A stretch of 64,000 bases of DNA, from positions 1-64,000 of the forward strand of contig JAMPFQ010000011.1 in the NCBI GenBank assembly GCA_023664345.1, in the 5' to 3' direction. Below the pieces are notes generated by a model. That model had not been told where the DNA came from, ran no database searches, and was given only the letters and a program-made list of their open reading frames with translations. The first letter of the stretch is position 1. Each line of letters opens with the position of its first letter. The stretch is from Lachnospiraceae bacterium (GTDB taxonomy: Bacteria; Bacillota; Clostridia; Lachnospirales; Lachnospiraceae). Below are positions 16,267 through 24,240 of the stretch, piece by piece. The position numbers and the translations under genes were made by a program.

Positions 16267-17349
16267 ATGGGAAAGATCAGTGGAAAAAACCTGGCTGAAA
16301 AATATCATGAGTTCCTGGAACCCTGTGTCCAGGTCATAACGCCCTCCGGAGAGATACCGTCGGGAGACGGCATTTATCTGGAAAAGGCGGAAGTGATCGC
16401 TTCCACGGGACCGGAACCTGATATGGCTGTGGTGGTCTATCAGGCGGACAAAAGCGCCGAACAGGACTTTGCCAGGATAGAAAAGTATCTTGACGCAGGG
16501 CAGAAGATAGAGATAAAGGCCGGGTATGGGAACGATACATCCCGGATATTCCAGGGATATCTGCATCAGACGGAGGCGGAGGACGCCATGGGACAATATG
16601 TGGAGTACACGCTGATCTGCCTGGACGTGAAAGGGCTGATGAAAAAGAACAGTGTTTTCCAGATATCCGGCAAAAAGAAAGCCGGGCAGATATTGAACGA
16701 CATTCTGAACACAGGCTGTTATGGCAGTTTCATAGAAAAAAAGGAGATCGATTCCCTGCCCGGGGAACTGAACCGGGATCATACCATCCGGGGGGAAACG
16801 CATTATGACTGGCTGTGTGGCCTGGCATCCGGCCTGGATTATGAATTTTTCTGCGGAACGGGAAAAATGGTATTCCGGAAAGCCCGGAAAGCGGGAAGCG
16901 ACGTATTGGAACTGGCTGTGGACTACGGCCTGCAAAAGGTCCGAAGGATAGTGACCATGGGCGGGCAGACCGGAAGCGTACAGGTATGCGGATACAACAG
17001 GAAAGATGAAAAGATCGCCGGCACGGCGGAATGGCCGGGAGCGGCGGGAGCCTTTACGGCAAAGCTGAAACAGGCGCTGAACGGATGCATGCTCACCTTT
17101 CTGGATATGGAACTGGAGACCGGGGAGGAGGCGGAGAAGCGGGCCGGGGCATTGATGGGCCGCATGGCGGGACAATGCGTCCGCATGGAAACCGTCACCA
17201 TAGGCCTGCCGGAACTCCTGCCCGGGATCTGTGCGGAGATCGCAGACGACCAGACGCCCAGCCTGACAGGCAGGATATATGTGCAGGAAGTACGGCACCT
17301 GCTGGACGAAAACGGCTACACCACCACCGCTGTAGGGGTGGAAATATAA
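16267..17349 (+). CDS. Baseplate hub protein gpD / VgrG N-half-like
   Basis: A 360-residue protein with features of phage late control gene D and the gp27 half of VgrG: a cysteine-containing N-terminal strand region, AGQKIEIKAGYGNDTSRIFQ, GYLHQTEAE, KKAGQILNDIL, THYDWLCGLASGLDYEFFCG and MVFRKARK. gp27-type domains make the ring that connects tube and spike. In Afp this is one protein (Afp8) with the spike; here it is split from the gpV gene that follows 34 nt later. ATG 16267 lacks a strong Shine-Dalgarno. Confidence 0.82.
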   Translation: MGKISGKNLAEKYHEFLEPCVQVITPSGEIPSGDGIYLEKAEVIASTGPEPDMAVVVYQADKSAEQDFARIEKYLDAGQKIEIKAGYGNDTSRIFQGYLHQTEAEDAMGQYVEYTLICLDVKGLMKKNSVFQISGKKKAGQILNDILNTGCYGSFIEKKEIDSLPGELNRDHTIRGETHYDWLCGLASGLDYEFFCGTGKMVFRKARKAGSDVLELAVDYGLQKVRRIVTMGGQTGSVQVCGYNRKDEKIAGTAEWPGAAGAFTAKLKQALNGCMLTFLDMELETGEEAEKRAGALMGRMAGQCVRMETVTIGLPELLPGICAEIADDQTPSLTGRIYVQEVRHLLDENGYTTTAVGVEI

Positions 17350-17383
17350 AACAGTCTCAGAGACGGAACTGGAATAAGAACAT

Positions 17384-18181
17384 ATGATATCAGATTACTT
17401 GGAACAGGATACCGCTTTTCCCAAGCGGGATAACAGGAACCCGGCTCTCGATATGTGGGGGACGGTGCTGGCCGCCTCGGACGATACCCGGGAAGGAAAT
17501 GTCAGGGTAAAGGTGAAGATCATGAAAGACAGGATGGACATCTTTGACAATGTGCCGGTGATCACGGGCTACGGCGGCAAGGATCACGGCGCTTTCTGTC
17601 TGCCCGAAGAGGGCGATATCGTGCGGCTGGTTTTCCCGGGAGGGGATTTCCGCCATCCTGTGGTCACCGGATGCCGCTTCCCCGAGGACAGCCAGCTTGT
17701 GAAAGATATGTACAAGGACGGCAAAGCCCGGCAAGGCTTCCGTGCGAAGAACGGGAGCGGTATGCTTTTTACCGGGGAGCAGGGCAAAGAAAATATTGAG
17801 ATATCCGGTTCTCAGAATATGGCCTGGAAGCTGGACGAGGAGAACCAGAAACTCTCGTTCGGGGACAAGGATCAGAAGAACCATATGCTGCTGGACAAAA
17901 AGAACGGAAAAGCCCAGATCCTCTCCCAGGAATCCCTGCGGCTGGAATGCGGAAAGAGCTGCATCGAACTGAAAAAAGACGGTACCATAACCCTGCAGTG
18001 CGAGCAGCTGACCCTGGAGGCCAAGACCATAAAGATCCAGGGAAAGAGCCAGGTACAGGTCAAAGGCCAGGAACTGACCCTTGAGGGCGCCACAGGCATC
18101 TTGGTCACGGGCAGGGGAAATGTGAAAGTCAGCAGCAAGGGCCCCCTGAAACTTTCGGGAGCCATGATCGATCTGAATTAA
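17384..18181 (+). CDS. Central spike, baseplate assembly protein V / VgrG C-half-like
   Basis: A 265-residue protein. Residues ~23-105 form an OB-fold gpV domain (WGTVLAASDDTREGNVRVKV, then HGAFCLPEEGDIVRLVFPGG, FRHPVVTGC). Residues ~160-265 are short repeating strands (SFGDKDQKNHMLLD; KTIKIQGKSQVQVKGQ) typical of the trimeric beta-helix needle in gp5/VgrG. The tip is expected to bind the PAAR-like protein encoded at 11001-11384. The start has only a weak ribosome site (GGAATAAG). Confidence 0.85.
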   Translation: MISDYLEQDTAFPKRDNRNPALDMWGTVLAASDDTREGNVRVKVKIMKDRMDIFDNVPVITGYGGKDHGAFCLPEEGDIVRLVFPGGDFRHPVVTGCRFPEDSQLVKDMYKDGKARQGFRAKNGSGMLFTGEQGKENIEISGSQNMAWKLDEENQKLSFGDKDQKNHMLLDKKNGKAQILSQESLRLECGKSCIELKKDGTITLQCEQLTLEAKTIKIQGKSQVQVKGQELTLEGATGILVTGRGNVKVSSKGPLKLSGAMIDLN

Positions 18182-18212
18182 AGCGCGGGGACGGAACCAA
18201 AAAGGAGGCATT

Positions 18213-18581
18213 ATGGCGGAAGGATGGCATTTTCCTTTTGAGATATCAAAGAAGCATGGAAGGGTGGAGACCAGCAGTGACAGCGAAAATATCAGACAGT
18301 CCGTGAAGATCATCCTGCTGACGGAACCCGGAGAGAGGATGATGCATCCGAAATTCGGAACCAAACTCCGTCAGTTCCTGTTTGAGAATATGGACAGCCA
18401 GACCAGGGAGATGATCTGCCGCGAGGTGCGCGGATCCCTGCAGATGTGGGAAAAGCGCATCCGGGATATCCGGGTGGATGCCCGCCTGTCCCCGGAAAGC
18501 CAGGGGAAACTCCACGTGGCTGTCACATATCATATCGCAGGCCGGGAGGAAGAGGAGCGGATAGAGGTGACAGTTACTTAA
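18213..18581 (+). CDS. Baseplate wedge protein gp25-like (Afp9)
   Basis: A 122-residue GPW/gp25 family protein: FPFEISKKHGRV, SENIRQSVKIILLTEPGERM and HPKFGTKLRQFLFENM are the characteristic blocks; EPGER and PxFG are diagnostic. gp25 joins the wedge to the sheath and starts sheath assembly. The start follows AAAAGGAGGCATT. Confidence 0.92.
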   Translation: MAEGWHFPFEISKKHGRVETSSDSENIRQSVKIILLTEPGERMMHPKFGTKLRQFLFENMDSQTREMICREVRGSLQMWEKRIRDIRVDARLSPESQGKLHVAVTYHIAGREEEERIEVTVT

Positions 18582-18610
18582 ACTGCTGTGGATGGCAGTA
18601 GGGAGGGATC

Positions 18611-20737
18611 GTGAGGAGAAGATCGCAGGTCAAGATAAAAAAGCTTGCCTTTGCCTACGGCACGGGCTGGGAATATATACCGGAAGATGGAGAGGCGGGC
18701 AGTGTGCTCACGGACATTTTTCTGGATCTGGTGGAAGAGAATCGGTGGCGCCATGAGCAGATCTGGCGGAAACAGGAACTGGAATTTCAGAAAGCGGCTC
18801 CGGAGCGGGTAAGCGGACAGAAACGGTTTTTCGGAGAACTGGCGGTAAAAGTATCCGCCGAGGAGCATGGGCAGTGGCTGGAGAAAGGGAGCCGGGCGTA
18901 TATGCTCCAGGAGCAGGGAGAGCCTGTGCGGTTCCGGACGCTCCGTCCATTGCGGCTCACCGCCGCGAAACTGCAATATGCAGTCTACAGGAAAGGACTG
19001 TGCGCATGGCTCGCCTATGAGGCGGGCGGAGAAGAGCAGAGCGCCCTCACGCTGTTCCGACAGGCCGGAAAGGAATTGTCCCATCCGGTCTTTCACTGGT
19101 ATTTTCCGGGACTGTGCGATGGGACGGAGGATTTTGGCTTTGAGGTGGAATTTCATAAGGAGGGACATCCGGCCGCGCCTCTGGCGGGGAAATGGACGGT
19201 CAGTCATGGAGAGGACCGCTGTCCGGCGCAGTGGCGCCAAACGGCTTCCGGTTTCCGGCTGGAGGGGCGAATGCCCGGCTTTGCGGCAAATCTGGACAAG
19301 GGCATGTACGAGGTCCGTCTGGAACTTTCCCCGGAGGAGGAACTGACGGAGGAATGGATGGGACTTCTGTGCGGCGGATATGTGCTGAAAGCGGCTGGGG
19401 AGGAGAGAGAGCCGGACTTATGCCTGACGGATTCCGGTGCGGGAGAAAACGGAACAGTACTGCCTTTCGGCACGTCCCCGGAGGAAGCCTGCTGCTGTTA
19501 TCTTGCCTGCGACCGGATTCTGGCGGCAGCAGGGGATGAGGTCAGGCTCCGGTTCCGGGAGCGTTGTCTGACGGAGGAAAAGCTTCCGGAACCCCGCCCC
19601 GCCGAACTGGAAAAAATATATAAAAAATATCCCTGGCTGCGGCAGACGGAGACAGTACGGGAATGGCAGGCGGAAGATACCGTCTGGGAATATTTCAATG
19701 GGAACCTGTGGCGTCCGCTGCCAGGCAGCGAGGCATGGAAGACAGGCTGCCATGGGGAAAAGGAGGGAGCGAGGGCATATGTGTGGAAATGTCCCCGGGA
19801 TATGCAGCCCTGTGTGGTGGAGGGGGAAGAGCATTTCTATATCCGGCTGCGCCTGCGCCGGGTGCGCAATGCTTATGCCATGTATTACCGCAAGACCATC
19901 CCTGTGCTGGAGGAAATACGTTTCAGCCTGGGAGAGCGCCGCATATTGCCCGCGGGGCAGGAGATCCCTGATAGGGAGGAGGCGGGCGCAGAGAGGATGT
20001 ACCTGGGTTTTGACCGGGATGTGACGCCGGATGACTGCTGGTATACGGGAGGGGGTTCCCGCTCCTTTACGGAAGAGATGATCCTGGGACAGGGCGTCCG
20101 CTTTGGCATGGAAGCGTTCTGGGTGGAACTGACGGAGAAGAAGGAAGAAGAACTCACCTGTTTTCAGGCGAATCATGTTCCTGTCGGGAACCTTCCCGGG
20201 CAAGAGGACGATGATCCGGACATGCCGCGGATTCAGGCGGGGGATGTCTTTTATCTTGAGCCTCCCGGCATGGGGATGCTGGAGGCCGTATGCCTGTCGG
20301 ACATCTGCTGTGAGAGCGCGGGAGCGCCTGTCCTATCCGGGAGGCAGGCGGGAGAACATTATCTCGCGCGTTTTGGGAGACTGCTGACTCCCATGGATAT
20401 GGAGCTGATGCTGCAGGAAAGATACCCTCTGATCCAGGTGAAGTCCTGCGAGTTCCGACAGAAAGACGCAGCGCTGGAAGTGGAATTGGCGTATCCGGAT
20501 GATCTGGACAGGGGCGTGAGGGACCGGATGATCCGGAAAATGGCGGTTTGGGACAATCCGGGCTCCGCAGCAGAGCCGGAGGAGGCGCTCCGCAGCAGAC
20601 TGCCGGAGATCGCAAAATGGCTGGAGGAAACCCTGTCCGCGGAAGGCCCGGTCTGGCTGCGGGAATGCAAGTGCGTTCTGCGCCTGTGCGATCCGGGAGA
20701 GCCGGGGCAAGATCCGGGGGAGCCGGAGGGAGTGTAG
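18611..20737 (+). CDS. Baseplate wedge protein J/gp6-like (first copy)
   Basis: A 708-residue protein. The N-terminus (WEYIPEDGEAGSVLTDIFLD, WRKQELEFQKAAPERVSGQK) resembles gp6-like/baseplate J proteins of CIS, where AL(x)xIFxxM...EK motifs are followed by beta-rich modules. The middle is beta-rich and Trp/Gly-rich; the last ~170 residues (EHYLARFGRLLTPMDMELML; RYPLIQVKSCEF) match the wedge C-terminal arm. The start is GTG 18611 behind GGGAGGGATC. Three bases separate it from the second gpJ-like gene, so Afp11/Afp12 is the probable match. Which copy equals which is not certain. Confidence 0.75.
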   Translation: MRRRSQVKIKKLAFAYGTGWEYIPEDGEAGSVLTDIFLDLVEENRWRHEQIWRKQELEFQKAAPERVSGQKRFFGELAVKVSAEEHGQWLEKGSRAYMLQEQGEPVRFRTLRPLRLTAAKLQYAVYRKGLCAWLAYEAGGEEQSALTLFRQAGKELSHPVFHWYFPGLCDGTEDFGFEVEFHKEGHPAAPLAGKWTVSHGEDRCPAQWRQTASGFRLEGRMPGFAANLDKGMYEVRLELSPEEELTEEWMGLLCGGYVLKAAGEEREPDLCLTDSGAGENGTVLPFGTSPEEACCCYLACDRILAAAGDEVRLRFRERCLTEEKLPEPRPAELEKIYKKYPWLRQTETVREWQAEDTVWEYFNGNLWRPLPGSEAWKTGCHGEKEGARAYVWKCPRDMQPCVVEGEEHFYIRLRLRRVRNAYAMYYRKTIPVLEEIRFSLGERRILPAGQEIPDREEAGAERMYLGFDRDVTPDDCWYTGGGSRSFTEEMILGQGVRFGMEAFWVELTEKKEEELTCFQANHVPVGNLPGQEDDDPDMPRIQAGDVFYLEPPGMGMLEAVCLSDICCESAGAPVLSGRQAGEHYLARFGRLLTPMDMELMLQERYPLIQVKSCEFRQKDAALEVELAYPDDLDRGVRDRMIRKMAVWDNPGSAAEPEEALRSRLPEIAKWLEETLSAEGPVWLRECKCVLRLCDPGEPGQDPGEPEGV

Positions 20738-20740
20738 GAA

Positions 20741-22543
20741 ATGTCAGAAGAAATGTGGCTGGATGACAGCAGTTACAGCAGATCATATGAAAAGGCCATG
20801 GAAAGACTGGACGCGCAGGCTCCGTGGTGGACACACAGGGAGGTCTCCGATCCGGGGATCATGCTGATAGAAATGTGGACTCTCCTGGCGGATATGCAGA
20901 GTTATTACCTGGATCAGGTGCAGCAGAGCCATTACAGAAAATACCTGAAGCTTCTGGGGATAGCCCCGGATGAAGGGGAATGTGCGCGGACATGGGTGTT
21001 TTTTGAATGTAAGGAGGACCGGGATAAGGAGTACATCGTGCCGGAGGGCACAAAGCTTTTATCCGATCAGATGGTGTTCGAGACAGTGGAGGAGGTGCGC
21101 CTGCGCAGGAACCGCCTGAAGTGGTTTTATCTGGGAGAAAGTGAGGACAGGACGAGCGCCATGAGACTGACCCGCAAGAATCGGTTTATACTGGAAGATG
21201 ACATCCGGCAGGAGAGGATCCTTTTTACCTTTGTTCTGGACAAGCCATTGAAGCCGGGGGAGGAGTTTGGCTTTTTCGTGCTTTTGGATGAGCGGGGGAA
21301 GCGCAACGGCGCGAAAGAGGAGTTGCGCATGGTCCGGCTGGCATGGGAATATCAGAGCCCGGATGGCTGGCAGGAGGCGGAGGTGGTGCGGGATGACACG
21401 GAGGGGCTGCTGTTCAGCGGCATCATCACCCTTCGGATCGCTCCGTCATCGGATGAGCAAAAATGCGCAGGCAGCACGATCCGATGCAGGCTCCGGCAGG
21501 GAACATATGATATGATGCCCGTTTTGTATAAGATCTACCTGAATGTGGCCAGGGTAGTCCAGAGAGATACGCTCTGCTGTGAGGAGGACCTGGAATTTGA
21601 CGGGAAATGCCACAGGGCGGCGCTGAAAAGCTATCTGGCCAGAACAGGCAGGCTCCGGATTCTGAAAGAGGTTGAGGAGAAAGATGGGGGGGCGGATGGA
21701 AAGCTGTGGGAAGACATCACGGAGGATGTCCGCATCGATGCTCCTGTGGATGCGGATCGTATGGAACGATTTGTGGAATATGACGGCACAGGACATGTGA
21801 AAGTGGTGTGCGCCGCCTGTGAGGTCGATCCGGAAGATCTCACGTTCCGGGTCACGGGCATTGCGGCACAGCGGATATCCCTTCCCTGGAAGAAGCAGAT
21901 GCGATCCTCTGTCAGGCTGATGATCAGGCAGGGGGACGGGGAGAAGCGGTATCGTTCCTGCGACAGGGCAGACCCGGAGGAAAACAGATACCGGAATGTC
22001 TGGCACTGGGACGGGGAAGAGGATGTGATCGTTCTGGGAGACGGCAGGCACGGTGAGATCCCGCCCCCGTCGGAGGAGGGAATGTGCCTGACCGCTGTAA
22101 GCCTGTGGGAGGGGAAGAAAGGCAATGTGCCCGTGGGCAGGATCACGAAATGGCAGCGGCCGGAACTGTTCCCCGGCATCTCCTGCACAAATTATCTGGC
22201 AGCCAGGGATGGCAGGAGCCGTAGGGAGCCTTCCCGGCAGTTCGAGGAGGTGAAAGAAACGCTCCTGCGCCAGAACAGGATGGTCACGGAGGAGGATATC
22301 AGGGAACTTGCGCTGGAGACGCCGGGGCTGATGATAAACAGGGCGGCGGCAGAATGGGAGAACAATACGGTGACAGTGACCATTTCCCCTACATATCCCC
22401 TGAAAGGGAGCGATATCGTGGAATGGTACAGGCGCCAGGTGGAGAAGCACCTGGAACCGTACCGCCTGGCAGGCACGAAACTGAAGGTAGTGATCGCAGG
22501 AGAGAAGAGACGGAACTGGAATAAAACAACAGTCTCGGAATGA
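20741..22543 (+). CDS. Baseplate wedge protein J/gp6-like (second copy)
   Basis: A 600-residue baseplate J-type protein. VSDPGIMLIEMWTLLADMQS, YYLDQVQQSHYRKYLKLLGI and YIVPEGTKLL are typical; DGRHGEIPP near residue 430 and EDIRELALETPGLMINRAAA match the conserved gpJ core, with VTVTISPTYP at the end. In P2 and Afp these proteins form the wedge ring. The last 13 residues (EKRRNWNKTTVSE) are encoded by the first unit of the 108-bp repeat, so the C-terminus may have been replaced by the repeat. Confidence 0.82.
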   Translation: MSEEMWLDDSSYSRSYEKAMERLDAQAPWWTHREVSDPGIMLIEMWTLLADMQSYYLDQVQQSHYRKYLKLLGIAPDEGECARTWVFFECKEDRDKEYIVPEGTKLLSDQMVFETVEEVRLRRNRLKWFYLGESEDRTSAMRLTRKNRFILEDDIRQERILFTFVLDKPLKPGEEFGFFVLLDERGKRNGAKEELRMVRLAWEYQSPDGWQEAEVVRDDTEGLLFSGIITLRIAPSSDEQKCAGSTIRCRLRQGTYDMMPVLYKIYLNVARVVQRDTLCCEEDLEFDGKCHRAALKSYLARTGRLRILKEVEEKDGGADGKLWEDITEDVRIDAPVDADRMERFVEYDGTGHVKVVCAACEVDPEDLTFRVTGIAAQRISLPWKKQMRSSVRLMIRQGDGEKRYRSCDRADPEENRYRNVWHWDGEEDVIVLGDGRHGEIPPPSEEGMCLTAVSLWEGKKGNVPVGRITKWQRPELFPGISCTNYLAARDGRSRREPSRQFEEVKETLLRQNRMVTEEDIRELALETPGLMINRAAAEWENNTVTVTISPTYPLKGSDIVEWYRRQVEKHLEPYRLAGTKLKVVIAGEKRRNWNKTTVSE

Positions 22544-22738
22544 ATGCGCCCGGAAAGAATTTCAGACGCGTCAGCGGATGTAAATTCTTTCCCCCGCAAG
22601 GGCGCAGGAGAGAAGAGACGGAACTGGAATAAAACAACAGTCTCGGAATGAATGCGCCCGGAAAGAATTTCAGACGCGTCAGCGGATGTAAATTCTTTCC
22701 CCTGCAAGGGCGCAGGAGAGAAGAGACGGAACTGGAAT
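22501..22738 (+). repeat. 108-bp tandem duplication with stem-loops
   Basis: Units 22501-22608 and 22609-22716 differ at one base (CCCCCG versus CCCCTG); a third partial unit covers 22717-22738. Each unit has GAGAC/GTCTC ends, then GCGCCC/GGGCGC enclosing GGAAAGAATTT/AAATTCTTTCC (11 bp, e.g. 22552-22592). The stop codon of the gpJ-like gene (22541-22543) lies in unit 1. The repeat ends as the ribosome site of the next gene. Confidence 0.9.
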
Positions 22739-22751
22739 GGAGGATGAACGG

Positions 22752-23741
22752 ATGCCTACACATTGTTTATCCAGCAGAGATCTGCTGCACTGCGGCAGTC
22801 AGTACGGCTTCCAGCAGAACGGAGGCGGGCTGAGCGTGGAGTCGGACAAGGCTGTTTTTGTCAGTCAGATTTATGACAGCGGCAGAGAGGGAACGGAGTG
22901 GGATCATCTTCTGCTGGATATCGACCGAGAGGCGGTGCTGGAACTCTATGTATGGCTCTTTGACAGGATAGATGAGAGAGGAGAGCGGCTTCTGAGGCAA
23001 GATCCGGCTTCCTGGTTTCGGGAGAATGAAAAGAGAGCGCAGTATCATTCCGATTATCGGAATATGCTTTTGTACGGCAACGGATGCGGTCGCTATGCCA
23101 GACTGGCCGTAAAGATCCTGCAAAGCGGAGAAAAGGAGCAGCTGTTTCGCGGGTATGACTTGTCTTTTCCCAAAGAGAGTTTTACAAAATATCTGCCCGC
23201 CATCTATCAGGGCAACAGTCGGCTGGAGCGTTTCCTGGCGGTGCACCAGAATCTGTATCTGGGACTGGAGAAGTCCATCGACGATCTGGCGGAGAAGCTG
23301 GATCTTGAACTGTGCCTGAAAAACCAGGCGGTCAGGCTGGCGCGGTGGATCGGCTGGGGAGAACTGGCAAAGCAGGTGGACGAGGATATCCTGAGAGAAC
23401 TTCTGCGAAAGGGGGTTTCCCTGGCGAGCAAAAAGGGTACCTGCGGCTATTACATTGAGATGACTAAAATCCTGACGGGAAAGGACGCGTTCCTGATCGA
23501 GGAACCGGAAGAGGGCAGGGCCGTGGTGCTGATCAGGGAGCAGCCGAAGAAAGGACGGGAACGCTATCTGGAATGGCTCAGGAAAAATGTTCCCATAGGG
23601 ATAGAGATCGATTTTGTGATCCTGCACAGGACGGACCGGCTGGGCAGCGAGTATTTCCTGGATGTGACTTCCGGCCTGTCGGAATATGAGTCGGCGCTCA
23701 CAGTAAAAGGGTGTCCGGTGGAATCTTTGAAATTATTGTAA
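22752..23741 (+). CDS. CIS tail protein I-like / baseplate-associated protein
   Basis: A 329-residue protein. SFTKYLPAIYQGNSRLERFL, AVHQNLYLGLEKSIDDLAEK, LARWIGWGELAKQVDEDILR, SKKGTCGYYIEMTKILTGK and FLIEE follow the P2 gpI / TIGR02242 tail protein pattern. In CIS this class sits at the baseplate and often anchors the tail fibre, but no fibre gene follows. ATG 22752 is chosen because GGAGG lies eight bases upstream, the same context as the tube gene; ATG 22737 is embedded in that site. Confidence 0.72.
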   Translation: MPTHCLSSRDLLHCGSQYGFQQNGGGLSVESDKAVFVSQIYDSGREGTEWDHLLLDIDREAVLELYVWLFDRIDERGERLLRQDPASWFRENEKRAQYHSDYRNMLLYGNGCGRYARLAVKILQSGEKEQLFRGYDLSFPKESFTKYLPAIYQGNSRLERFLAVHQNLYLGLEKSIDDLAEKLDLELCLKNQAVRLARWIGWGELAKQVDEDILRELLRKGVSLASKKGTCGYYIEMTKILTGKDAFLIEEPEEGRAVVLIREQPKKGRERYLEWLRKNVPIGIEIDFVILHRTDRLGSEYFLDVTSGLSEYESALTVKGCPVESLKLL

Positions 23742-23743
23742 AA

Positions 23744-24065
23744 GTGTGAGAAGAATTTCTAACCGCTCGCAGCAAGGGCTGCTTCGCGGAGAAATTCTAA
23801 GTCTCACACAGAAGAATCGCAAGAGCAGCGATTCTTCCGGACTTGCAACGATTCATGAATTGTATGTGCCGCCGATGGCGGCATGACGGGAAGTGTGAGA
23901 AGAAGTGTGAGAAGAATTTCTAACCGCTCGCAGCAAGGGCTGCTTCGCGGAGAAATTCTAAGTCTCACACAGAAGAATCGCAAGAGCAGCGATTCTTCCG
24001 GACTTGCAACGATTCATGAATTGTATGTGCCGCCGATGGCGGCATGACGGGAAGTGTGAGAAGAA
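23744..24065 (+). repeat. Multi-hairpin elements E3 and E4, perfect 161-bp tandem copies
   Basis: Two identical 161-bp units (23744-23904, 23905-24065). Stems of E3: GTGTGAGA/TCTCACAC, AGAATTTCT/AGAAATTCT, GCAGC/GCTGC, GAAGAATCGC/GCGATTCTTC, ATTC/GAAT within ACGATTCATGAATTGT, and TGCCGCC/GGCGGCA. The order equals that of E1, but several stems have different, still complementary, bases. There is no open frame. The array follows the tail I-like stop by two bases. Confidence 0.85.
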
Positions 24066-24238
24066 GTGTGAGAAGAATTTCTAATGCTCATGCCAAAGGG
24101 GCATAATGCGGATAAATCCGCATGCAAAGAAATTCTAATCTCACATTGAAGAACGCAAGGCCAGCGTTCTTCTCGGAACCGATCAGGTTCCGTGGGATTA
24201 GTTTGTGCCGCCGCGGGCGGCATGGCGGGGAGGATAGC
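24066..24238 (+). repeat. Multi-hairpin element E5 before the ATPase gene
   Basis: A diverged unit: TGTGAGA/TCTCACA (24067-24145), AGAATTTCT/AGAAATTCT, new inner arms ATGCC/GGCAT and ATGCGGAT/ATCCGCAT, GAAGAACGC/GCGTTCTTC (24148-24172), CGGAACC/GGTTCCG (24174-24192), TGCCGCC/GGCGGCA (24206-24222). It ends with the ribosome site GGGGAGGATAGCGG of the ATPase gene, so the last hairpin abuts translation initiation. Confidence 0.8.
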
Positions 24239-24240
24239 GG

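Noticed and set aside
22501..24238. CRISPR array
   Set aside because: Repeats are 108 or 161 bp and adjacent copies have no unique spacers between them.
11379..24238. Diversity-generating retroelement
   Set aside because: No reverse transcriptase and no adenine-specific variation between repeat copies.
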